From positions 1 through 9,582 of the forward strand of contig CALDMI010000290.1 of assembly GCA_937914815.1 (NCBI GenBank): DNA of 9,582 bases, written 5' to 3'. Source of the stretch: an uncultured Clostridia bacterium (GTDB taxonomy: Bacteria > Bacillota > Clostridia > Oscillospirales > CAG-272). How positions within the stretch are numbered: the first letter of the stretch is position 1; each line of letters begins with the position of its first letter. Shown in pieces: positions 1-6,057 of this stretch. The position numbers and the translations under genes are program-made. The notes below the pieces were generated by a model, which ran no database searches, was not told the DNA's origin, and was given only the letters and a program-made list of their open reading frames with translations.

Positions 1-797
1 TCCTGATAGTGCTGTTTGTCATTTCGCAGATTAACAAGTTCCCAGATCCTGTCGTAGCAAGCAAAAAAACCAACTCTGAATTCTTCTCTTTGATTTGCAG
101 GTCCGGATTCTTCTGAGGAACGATACTCAAATATAATCTCGGCTTGCGGCAGATATTTGACAAGTGCCGCGGATTTTCCAAATAGAATTAACGCAGCGTA
201 GGTTATACCGTCATCTGTAATTGCACCGCAATCATGAAGAATTTGCTCCCTTGAAAGCGTGAGTAACTGCTTTTTACCGCTTTTTTCAACCCATTTAATA
301 CGAAAGTTTTCGATAGCGGTTTCATCTAGATCTGAAATAGTTGCACCTTTGCAGATTGTTCCGGAAAAATCCGTGCCTGTTTCTTCATAAATATTGCGCC
401 TTACATTTTCCGGCATGGGCTTTAGTGTGTCGCCCTCGTAGATCCATGCTATACCGTCATATTGCACCGGAAGACCGAATGGACGCCCTTTTACATCAAA
501 AATAAGAATTCGCTTTCCGTTGTAATTAAGTGTCTGAAAATCAACATTAATTTTCAGTTCGTTAATGAGCCCCATGCGGGTGCGTTCAGGCTGTTCAAAA
601 GCATTGCTTCCGACCACTTTGCGGGGTCTTTGATCAGTGACTCCCAGTACCAGCTTTCCACCACCGTTATTTGCCAGCGCGCAGCAGCATTTTGCAGCAT
701 CACTAAAGTCAAATCGGTTTTTAGCTTCTTTGAATTGGATGTGTTCGCCCTCTTTAGCTTCGAGAAGATCATTTATATTATTGTCAGAATATAACAT
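1..797 (-). CDS. AlbA_2 (Schlafen-type) domain ATP-binding protein, C-terminal part beyond window
   Basis: An open frame of 265 codons runs from ATG at 797 off the left edge, so the 3' part is missing. AGGA lies 8 nt before this ATG; another ATG 5 nt upstream (802) is in a different frame that stops after nine codons. Residues about 13-125 fit the AlbA_2 fold (PF04326): HIQFKEAKNRFDF near 19-31, then the signature ALANNGGGKLVLGVTD at 40-55. Residues about 196-240 (ITYAALILFGKSAALVKYLP, then EIIFEYRSSEESGP) match the segment that leads into the GHKL-type ATPase region of the 'putative DNA-binding, ATP-binding' or RecG-like family. Such proteins usually have 450-550 residues, so about half is visible. 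Family roles are poorly defined: transcription regulation, and in some cases phage defence. The gene is far more AT-rich than its neighbours and has its own promoter, which suggests horizontal transfer. Family call good; function unknown. Confidence 0.85.
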   Translation of the reverse strand, partial: MLYSDNNINDLLEAKEGEHIQFKEAKNRFDFSDAAKCCCALANNGGGKLVLGVTDQRPRKVVGSNAFEQPERTRMGLINELKINVDFQTLNYNGKRILIFDVKGRPFGLPVQYDGIAWIYEGDTLKPMPENVRRNIYEETGTDFSGTICKGATISDLDETAIENFRIKWVEKSGKKQLLTLSREQILHDCGAITDDGITYAALILFGKSAALVKYLPQAEIIFEYRSSEESGPANQREEFRVGFFACYDRIWELVNLRNDKQHYQ

Positions 798-858
798 GGC
801 ATTTTTCCTTTTTGTTTTGCATTGAGTCTCGTACGAAATCGGCAATGCTACTGCCTTG

Positions 859-887
859 ATTATACCACGAGTAATGGTGAAATTCAA
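859..887 (-). promoter_or_regulatory. Sigma-A promoter for the AlbA_2 gene
   Basis: On the minus strand, TTGAAT (882-887) and a perfect TATAAT (859-864) are separated by exactly 17 nt, with an extended TGn directly before the -10. Transcription should start near 852, giving a leader of about 55 nt before the ATG at 797. Two small dyads lie around and below the start: GGCA..TGCC at 841-855 and the 8-bp palindrome TCGTACGA at 829-836. They are possible operator sites, but nothing else supports that. The promoter shows that the gene can be transcribed independently of the isomerase gene upstream. Confidence 0.8.
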
Positions 888-951
888 GATAATTGAACAA
901 ACTTCGGAGCGATATTAACATAACAGTTATTTTGCTGCTCGAACCTGAAAA

Positions 952-1857
952 TCAAAAAGATGCATTTGCGTTATCTTTGCTTGACCACCCCGCGGTCATT
1001 GTGAGGAAGAGGTCATACTGGAATTTTTCTGCGGCGAGGAAGGCGCCGTCGGGGAACTTCACGGCGAAGTCTGCCTCGGAATTGAAGGTCCCCGTGTAGC
1101 CCGATTTGCGGAGCGCCGGGAGGAGCTTATCCCACCTTATACCGCCGCGGGCGGGGACATAGGGCAGGGCGTGGTCGTCGTGCTCTGCGGAATTGTCATG
1201 TATATGCAGGCAGGAGATAAGAGAGCCGAGCGCGCCAACATATTTCTCCGGCGTGTCACCCTTCGACGTATTGGCGGCGGAGACATTCGCGTGTCCGGTG
1301 TCAAAGCAGACGGTAAGTCGCGGATCCCCCACCCCGTGTATAAATGAAAGCAGGGATTTTATAGTGGAGCAGGGAATATTCTCCCTGTCGGCGGGCATGT
1401 TTTCAAGTGCAAGTGCCACCTCCGAGCCGCGGGTCTTATCAAGTATCGCCGAGAGGACGCGCACATTCATATCTCGCGTGCGCTCCGGCTCCGGGTCGGA
1501 CTCCCAGTGATAGGGCTGGAGCGGGTGGACGGTCATAAATCGGGCGCGGAGGTACTCCGTCGCCTCTAGCTGACGGCAGGTGTAATCTATGAAAGCCTCC
1601 TCGTAGTCCGCACCGTACCGGTCGACAGAGGGGAAGTACTGCGCGTGCGTCTGAAAAATGTCAATACCGTTGTCCGCGGCGGCTGCCTTTATATCTTCGA
1701 GAGAGTAGGAGGAGATACCCTGCGTGGTGTCGAGCGGGCTCTTTTTTTCGCCGAAATTCAGCCCGCAGGCTCCGTAGCCCGCAGCCCTTACATACCCGAG
1801 ACTCTCGCGCACGGAAAAGCGCATAAGATACCGGTTGAGGGTCGTTGATATTATCAC
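952..1857 (-). CDS. Xylose isomerase-like TIM-barrel sugar phosphate isomerase/epimerase
   Basis: A 301-residue protein of the xylose isomerase-like TIM-barrel / AP endonuclease 2 superfamily (PF01261), probably a cytosolic, metal-dependent isomerase or epimerase of a sugar, inositol or related polyol. The likely metal and active-site residues fall at strand ends in the usual order: E152 (ALENMP), D186 and H189 (CFDTGHAN), H218/H220/D221 (CLHIHDN) and E261 (FNSEADF). H111 (MTVHPLQPYHW) and H71 (QTHAQYFP) lie at earlier strands. Length is normal for the family. The frame is open up to TTG at 1881, but GTG at 1857 is preferred because GAAGGGG ends 8 nt before it and the protein then begins MIISTTLN, like its relatives. 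It is a single-gene unit with its own promoter and stops 154 nt before the AlbA_2 start. The fold is clear; the substrate cannot be told. Confidence 0.85.
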   Translation of the reverse strand: MIISTTLNRYLMRFSVRESLGYVRAAGYGACGLNFGEKKSPLDTTQGISSYSLEDIKAAAADNGIDIFQTHAQYFPSVDRYGADYEEAFIDYTCRQLEATEYLRARFMTVHPLQPYHWESDPEPERTRDMNVRVLSAILDKTRGSEVALALENMPADRENIPCSTIKSLLSFIHGVGDPRLTVCFDTGHANVSAANTSKGDTPEKYVGALGSLISCLHIHDNSAEHDDHALPYVPARGGIRWDKLLPALRKSGYTGTFNSEADFAVKFPDGAFLAAEKFQYDLFLTMTAGWSSKDNANASF

Positions 1858-1895
1858 ATGTGTCACCCCTTCATAATGCAATTTCTGTTACTACA

Positions 1896-1924
1896 AATGT
1901 ATCACATAATGCGAGCCGCGTCAA
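1896..1924 (-). promoter_or_regulatory. Sigma-A promoter for the TIM-barrel isomerase gene
   Basis: On the minus strand, TTGACG (1919-1924) and TACATT (1896-1901) are spaced 17 nt apart, and TGA directly before TACATT makes an extended -10. Transcription should start near 1889, leaving a leader of about 32 nt before GTG at 1857. The -10 overlaps an imperfect inverted repeat (about 1887-1905, core TACANNTGTA) that could be an operator. The -35 lies 26 bp from the -35 of the rightward promoter, so the two are back to back. Confidence 0.72.
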
Positions 1925-1950
1925 CATTTTTGAAAAAACTTTTCCGGGGC

Positions 1951-1979
1951 TTGACAGCGCGGGCGGGATATGTTAGAAT
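1951..1979 (+). promoter_or_regulatory. Sigma-A promoter for the riboswitch leader and P-type ATPase
   Basis: A perfect TTGACA (1951-1956) and TAGAAT (1974-1979) are spaced 17 nt apart, with an extended TGT before the -10. Transcription should start near 1986, about 10 nt before the riboswitch aptamer, leaving a structured leader of roughly 265 nt before the ATG at 2254. Such a strong promoter suggests that the main control acts after initiation, through the leader. Confidence 0.82.
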
Positions 1980-1994
1980 AATCACGGAAATAAT

Positions 1995-2112
1995 ATTCCT
2001 ATGGGGGAGTAGTTGGCGCTTTTTGCGTGGCAAGCCGTCATCACAATTCCCGCGCGGCAGATTACCGTTCGCGCCGGGGGTTTGGTTTTGCCTTAAATAA
2101 CAAGACTCATTT
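1995..2112 (+). promoter_or_regulatory. yybP-ykoY-type Mn2+ riboswitch aptamer
   Basis: The leader carries the hallmarks of the yybP-ykoY (Mn2+) riboswitch in order. GGGGAGUAG is at 2004-2012. A short hairpin CGC-UUUUU-GCG follows (2017-2027). Next comes GGCAAGCCGUCA (2029-2040), whose GGCAAGCC pairs with GGUUUUGCC (2084-2092), and then the conserved ACCG (2064-2067) inside a GC-rich hairpin. Finally ACAAGACUC (2100-2108) matches the GCAAGAC segment of known members. P1 closes as AUGGG (2001-2005) with CUCAU (2106-2110), including one G-U pair. The class senses Mn2+ and generally turns on Mn2+ efflux genes. Its place between a strong promoter and a cation-pump gene fits. Identification is by eye from remembered consensus, not a covariance-model search. 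Confidence 0.88.
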
Positions 2113-2146
2113 TGTCTGGGGGTGCCCCCTGGGGAAGATGCGTCTT
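2102..2146 (+). promoter_or_regulatory. Candidate switching hairpin of the riboswitch expression platform
   Basis: AAGAC-U-CAUUUU (2102-2113) can pair with AAGAUG-C-GUCUU (2135-2146): five pairs, one mismatch, then six pairs including a G-U. It encloses a second GC hairpin, GGGGG/CCCCC (2118-2129). The left arm uses the same CUCAU that forms P1 of the aptamer, so this hairpin and the Mn2+-bound aptamer cannot form together. That is the expected design of a switching element, but how it controls the terminator downstream is inferred. Confidence 0.5.
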
Positions 2147-2158
2147 TTCATATCCGGT

Positions 2159-2189
2159 GAGGGCGCGTCGGCGCTCTTTTTTGTTTTTA
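2159..2189 (+). terminator. Intrinsic terminator within the ATPase leader
   Basis: GAG-GG-CGC-GUCG-GCG-CUC (2159-2176) folds into a six-pair GC-rich stem with a two-base bulge and a four-base loop. A run of T broken by one G follows (2176-2189). Lying between the aptamer and the gene, it is the likely attenuator. A wider pairing, CCGGTGA (2154-2160) with TCACCGG (2191-2197), brackets the T run and would compete with or extend it. Confidence 0.65.
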
Positions 2190-2200
2190 TTCACCGGGTC

Positions 2201-2227
2201 GCGGTGCGCCTGCCGGCGGCACACCGC
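2201..2227 (+). other. RNA hairpin just upstream of the ATPase ribosome binding site
   Basis: GCGGTG-C-GCC (2201-2210) pairs with GGC-A-CACCGC (2218-2227): nine GC-rich pairs around one C-A mismatch, with a seven-base loop. It ends about 12 nt before the GGGGGAG Shine-Dalgarno. No T run follows, so it is not a terminator. It may protect the transcript or influence ribosome access. Confidence 0.4.
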
Positions 2228-2253
2228 GGATAAACACGCCGGGGGAGTGGAAA

Positions 2254-4938
2254 ATGAAGCACTATCTTGAAGAAAAGGAAAAGGTCCTCGGGAGCCTCGG
2301 CACCGGGTCAGACGGTCTTTCGTCCGCCGAGGCGGAGCGCCGGCTCGCGGAGCACGGGAAAAACCGCCTCGCCGAGGGGAAGCACGACGGAATAGTCAAG
2401 AGATTCTTAAAACAGCTCTGCGACCCGATGACGATAATACTTATCGTCGCCGCCGTCATATCCGGGATAATCGCCGCCGTCGAGCACGAGAATCCGGCGG
2501 ATGTCTTTATTATAATGTTCGTCGTAATACTCAATGCCGTGCTCGGGGTTATACAGGAGTCAAAGGCGGAGGCGGCTATCGAGGCGCTTAAAGAAATGAC
2601 CGCCGCGACCTCAAAGGTCCTGCGAGACGGGAAGATGACGGTAATGAAAAGCGAGGACGTTGTCCCGGGGGACATAGTTATTCTCGAGGCGGGAGACGCC
2701 GTCCCCGCGGACTGCCGTATCATTGAATCAAATTCCTTAAAGTGCGAGGAGGCAGCCCTGACCGGTGAGTCGGTGCCGAGCGAGAAGCACGACAGGGTGC
2801 TCCGCGCCGGGGAGGGCGGTGACGTTCCTCTCGGCGACCGGGCAAACATGGTCTACATGGGCTCGACGGTGGTTTACGGCAGGTGTCGCGCCGTCGTCGT
2901 CGCGACCGGAATGGAAACCGAGATGGGCAGGATAGCCGAGGCTATCAGCAACGTTGAGGAGGAAAAGACTCCTCTTCAGATGAAGCTCTCGCAGCTCTCG
3001 AAAGTACTTACGTGGGCTGTGCTCGGCATATGCGTGTTCATATTTGCCTTCAATGTGATAAAGAGCGGGGATTTCAGCTTTGAGTCCATGCTTGATACAT
3101 TCATAGTAGCCGTCAGCCTTGCGGTCGCGGCGATACCCGAGGGACTCTCGGCTGTCGTCACGATAGTCCTCTCGATAGGCGTTACGAGAATGTCGAAGCG
3201 GTCGGCTGTCATACGCCGGCTCACTGCGGTTGAGACCCTCGGCTGTACGGAGGTCATATGCTCCGACAAGACCGGAACTCTGACGCAGAACAAAATGACG
3301 GTCGTTGACACATACACGGAGGATAAAGAGCTTCTCGCGACGGCTATGACACTCTGCTCAGACGCCGCGCCGGACGAGACCGGAGCTGCGGTAGGCGAGC
3401 CCACAGAGTGCGCTCTCGTCAACTTCGCGACGAAGAGCGGGGTTATAAAGCCGGAGGCGGCGGCGAAACTCCCGCGCGTCGGCGAGGTGCCGTTCGACTC
3501 GATGCGCAAGATGATGACCACCGTTCATAAGAGCGAGAACGGATATATTCAATACACGAAGGGTGCGCCGGACGAGGTGCTCCGCCTCTGCACGAAAATT
3601 CTGACGAAGGACGGAGTGAGAGATATTACCGAGGGCGACCGCGAGGCGATAGCAGCCGCAAACAAGGGAATGGCTGACAAGGCGCTCCGCGTTCTGTCGG
3701 CGGCTTACCGTCCCCTTTCGGGCGAGCCCGCGGAATACACGGCAGAGGGGCTTGAGCACGACCTTACATTTATAGGTCTTTGCGGAATGATAGACCCTAT
3801 ACGCCCGGAGGTGCTGTCCGCGATTGCGGAGTGCCGCGCTGCGGGAATACGCCCGATAATGATAACCGGAGACCACAAGGACACCGCCGTAGCGATAGCT
3901 ATGGAGCTCGGCATAATCACCGACCCGTCGCAGGCTATAACCGGGGCGGAGCTCGACAGCCTGACGGACGAGGAGTTTGCCCGCGCGGTCGATTACTACT
4001 CGGTCTATGCGAGGGTACAGCCCGAACACAAGGTAAAGATAGTCTCCGCGTGGAAAAAGCGCGGAAAGATAACCGCCATGACCGGCGACGGAGTTAATGA
4101 CGCGCCGTCAATAAAGACCGCGGATATAGGTATCGGAATGGGCATAACCGGAACCGATGTCACAAAGAACGTCGCGGATATGATACTCGGCGACGACAAC
4201 TTCGCGACGATAGTATACGCCGTGGAGGAGGGGCGCCGGATATACTCGAATATAAGAAAGGCTATACAGTTCCTGCTTTCCTCCAACATGTCGGAGGTCA
4301 TGACGATATTTACGGCGTCCGTAATAGGCTTTACGGTGCTTAAAGCGCCGCACCTTCTCTGGATAAACCTTATAACCGACTGCTTCCCGGCGCTCGCCCT
4401 CGGTATGGAGCCCGCGGAGGGGGATATAATGAAAAAGCGCCCGAGGGCGAAGAACGAGGGTATCTTCTCCGGCGGTCTCGGCTTTGACCTTATCTATCAG
4501 GGCGTTCTCGTAACGCTTCTGACGCTCGCTGCGTATTTCATAGGCTATATGACGATGGGCGGCGAGATGACGCTTCACGCCCTCGATACGGAGGGAATGT
4601 ACGAGGCGGCGAAGGCATGCGGTATCACTATGGCGTTCCTCACCATGTCAATGGCGGAGATATTCCATTCCTACAACATGCGCTCACAGCGCGGGTCGAT
4701 ATTTGCCCTTAAAACGCATAATCTCTTCCTCTTTGGGGCTATGCTCGCGGCGCTCGCGCTGACGACGGCGGTAATCGAGATACCCCCGCTCGCAAACCTC
4801 TTCGGCTTTGCGGAGCTTGACATTGCCCACTACGGCATAGCGCTCCTTCTCGCCGTGCTCGTTATCCCGGTCGTAGAGCTCGTAAAGCTCGTTCAGAGAC
4901 GGGTAGAGAAGTCAAGGGAAAAGAAAGCACAGGACTAA
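2254..4938 (+). CDS. P2A-type Ca2+/Mn2+-transporting P-type ATPase
   Basis: A complete 894-residue membrane pump of the SERCA/PMCA-like class, the normal length for bacterial members. In order: N-terminal cation-ATPase domain (about 1-55); M1-M2 (about 58-100); actuator with TGES at 170-173; M3-M4 with VAAIPEGL at 291-298; phosphorylation site DKTGT, D338; nucleotide-binding KGAPD at 436-440; MITGDH at 536-541; hinge TGDGVND at 610-616; then M5-M10 to about 880. Metal ligands seen by comparison with SERCA are E296 (M4), N678 and E681 (M5), N705, T708 and D709 (M6) and E802 (M8). Both SERCA Ca2+ sites therefore seem conserved. ATG at 2254 follows GGGGGAG by 6 nt. The gene stands alone, behind a Mn2+ riboswitch and ahead of a terminator. 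Riboswitch and family together suggest export of Mn2+ and/or Ca2+; which ion matters in the cell is open. Confidence 0.93.
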   Translation: MKHYLEEKEKVLGSLGTGSDGLSSAEAERRLAEHGKNRLAEGKHDGIVKRFLKQLCDPMTIILIVAAVISGIIAAVEHENPADVFIIMFVVILNAVLGVIQESKAEAAIEALKEMTAATSKVLRDGKMTVMKSEDVVPGDIVILEAGDAVPADCRIIESNSLKCEEAALTGESVPSEKHDRVLRAGEGGDVPLGDRANMVYMGSTVVYGRCRAVVVATGMETEMGRIAEAISNVEEEKTPLQMKLSQLSKVLTWAVLGICVFIFAFNVIKSGDFSFESMLDTFIVAVSLAVAAIPEGLSAVVTIVLSIGVTRMSKRSAVIRRLTAVETLGCTEVICSDKTGTLTQNKMTVVDTYTEDKELLATAMTLCSDAAPDETGAAVGEPTECALVNFATKSGVIKPEAAAKLPRVGEVPFDSMRKMMTTVHKSENGYIQYTKGAPDEVLRLCTKILTKDGVRDITEGDREAIAAANKGMADKALRVLSAAYRPLSGEPAEYTAEGLEHDLTFIGLCGMIDPIRPEVLSAIAECRAAGIRPIMITGDHKDTAVAIAMELGIITDPSQAITGAELDSLTDEEFARAVDYYSVYARVQPEHKVKIVSAWKKRGKITAMTGDGVNDAPSIKTADIGIGMGITGTDVTKNVADMILGDDNFATIVYAVEEGRRIYSNIRKAIQFLLSSNMSEVMTIFTASVIGFTVLKAPHLLWINLITDCFPALALGMEPAEGDIMKKRPRAKNEGIFSGGLGFDLIYQGVLVTLLTLAAYFIGYMTMGGEMTLHALDTEGMYEAAKACGITMAFLTMSMAEIFHSYNMRSQRGSIFALKTHNLFLFGAMLAALALTTAVIEIPPLANLFGFAELDIAHYGIALLLAVLVIPVVELVKLVQRRVEKSREKKAQD

Positions 4939-4970
4939 GTTTAACCCCCGCGCCTGACAATGTAAAACGG

Positions 4971-5018
4971 CTGACAGACAAAGCATCTGACAGGCAAATC
5001 ACCTGAAAAAGCAAAAAT
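4971..5018. repeat. Three imperfect 16-bp tandem repeats after the ATPase gene
   Basis: Three units begin at 4971, 4987 and 5003: CTGACAGACAAAGCAT, CTGACAGGCAAATCAC and CTGAAAAAGCAAAAAT. The first two match at 12 of 16 positions and the third is more worn. CTGACA also occurs at 4954, 17 nt before the first unit. They lie in the gap between the ATPase stop and the terminator. No function is apparent. Confidence 0.5.
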
Positions 5019-5024
5019 AAAAAC

Positions 5025-5077
5025 ACACGGCAGGGCTGACTCCGGGGTAGGGAGTCTTCGCTCTGCCGTGTTCTTTT
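5025..5077. terminator. Bidirectional intrinsic terminator between convergent units
   Basis: ACACGGCAGGGC (5025-5036) pairs with GCTCTGCCGTGT (5060-5071) over 12 positions, one a G-U. Nested inside is a second hairpin, GACTCC (5038-5043) with GGAGTC (5051-5056). The plus strand continues with TTCTTTT. The minus strand continues into a T-rich stretch (complement of 5006-5023). It can therefore end both the rightward ATPase transcript and the leftward rimI-to-dnaC operon. Confidence 0.85.
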
Positions 5078-5094
5078 ATGTGCCGTGTTCTTTT
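5064..5094. repeat. 14-bp direct repeat at the terminator arm
   Basis: TGCCGTGTTCTTTT occurs at 5064-5077, forming the right arm and T run of the terminator, and again at 5081-5094 after ATG. The second copy could pair with the same left arm, giving an alternative terminator fold. It was probably produced by a small local duplication. Confidence 0.6.
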
Positions 5095-5102
5095 TGTATT
5101 TT

Positions 5103-6044
5103 TTATATTCTCTGGTCCTTGCCGCCGAAGAGACAGAGGGTATAATCGGTGCCGAAGAGGCGGGAGGAGATCCTGCCCTCGTATTTTTCGCCGATCTCGG
5201 CGAGGGTGTAGTTTGAGGAGATGACGGTGGAGAGGGCGTTGTTCTGCCTTGTGTTCAGAATATTATATAGGCAGGCGGTGGAGAACGCGGTCCTGAACTC
5301 GGCGCCGAGGTCGTCGATTATCAGGAGGTCACATTCGAGATACCGGTCTCCCTTCGGCTCATAGGATGGGGAGCCGCCGCGGAATTTATCCGCCTCAAAC
5401 GCCGAGATCATGTTCTGCGCGGAGTCATAGACAACATCCGCGCCGCGCTCGATTGCCTCTTTTGCTATCGCCGTTGAGAGGTGGGTCTTTCCGGTTCCCG
5501 TCGGTCCGACGAAGAGGAGATTCTCTCCGGTTTTTCTGAAGTTTTTCACAAACTCCTTTGCGCGGCGGAGGTTTATCTGCATTTTCGCATAGACATCGGC
5601 GTCCCCGCGGTATCTCTCGATGTCGAAGTTATCAAATGACTGCCGCTCAATGAGCCTCCCCATCCCGGATGCGCGCACCGCCTCTGTCACAAGCTCGCGG
5701 TGGAGGCAGGAGCACATCTTCGTGCCTACATAGCCTGTGTCGCCGCATGCCTTACAGGTGTAATGTATATCCGAATAATCGGCGGGGTAGCCGAGCTCGC
5801 GGAGGATTTCCGAGCGACGGGCTATCAGCTTCTGATTTCTCTCTTTTATCGGCTCTATATCCTCGCCGTCGAGCGCGGCGCGGAATATCGCGAGCCCGGT
5901 TTTCGAGAGCTCGTTGTCTATCTTCCGTATCTCGGGGGATATGGCGCGGACCTCCGCGGCGTGCTCTTCCGCCGTCTCAATGGCGTCGAGCCTTCGCTTT
6001 TCTATTCTGTCTTTTACAAGGCGGACGGTTTCGTAGCTGTACAT
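5103..6044 (-). CDS. DnaC/DnaI-like helicase loader, AAA+ ATPase
   Basis: A 313-residue DnaC/DnaI-family AAA+ protein, expected to load the replicative helicase during initiation or restart. The N-terminal part (about 1-90) is charged and helical. A zinc-binding cluster follows: C97, C100, C111 and C113 (CKACG...MCSC), as in DnaI-type loaders. The ATPase core has Walker A GPTGTGKTH (180-188), Walker B LLIIDDLG (240-247), sensor 1 STVISSNYT (272-280) and the arginine-finger region GRISSRLFG (290-298). Size and domain order are normal. ATG at 6044 is preceded by GCGAGG. It lies 13 nt after the DnaD-like gene and is the last gene before the two-way terminator. IstB transposition helpers share this fold, but the zinc cluster, N-terminal domain and DnaD neighbour favour a chromosomal loader. 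Confidence 0.9.
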   Translation of the reverse strand: MYSYETVRLVKDRIEKRRLDAIETAEEHAAEVRAISPEIRKIDNELSKTGLAIFRAALDGEDIEPIKERNQKLIARRSEILRELGYPADYSDIHYTCKACGDTGYVGTKMCSCLHRELVTEAVRASGMGRLIERQSFDNFDIERYRGDADVYAKMQINLRRAKEFVKNFRKTGENLLFVGPTGTGKTHLSTAIAKEAIERGADVVYDSAQNMISAFEADKFRGGSPSYEPKGDRYLECDLLIIDDLGAEFRTAFSTACLYNILNTRQNNALSTVISSNYTLAEIGEKYEGRISSRLFGTDYTLCLFGGKDQRI

Positions 6045-6057
6045 ATGATACCTCGCT

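Noticed and set aside
462..794. 110-residue plus-strand frame at the left end, and short minus-strand frame 554-772
   Set aside because: Both are shadows of the minus-strand AlbA_2 gene, which has a clear domain match, a Shine-Dalgarno and a promoter.
1858..1881. Eight-residue longer isomerase start at TTG 1881
   Set aside because: No Shine-Dalgarno fits it, and its first codons contain the GAAGGGG that serves GTG at 1857.
1858..2233. Short plus-strand frames through the leader, which might be a leader peptide
   Set aside because: They run across the promoter and aptamer without a convincing ribosome binding site; RNA structure explains the region better.
2262..4578. Several minus-strand frames of 98-223 residues under the ATPase gene
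   Set aside because: Antisense shadows of a conserved pump; no recognisable protein features.
5103..6044. IstB-type transposition helper of an IS21 element
   Set aside because: It has a zinc cluster and a DnaC-type N-terminal domain, no IstA neighbour, and sits in an operon with a DnaD-like gene.
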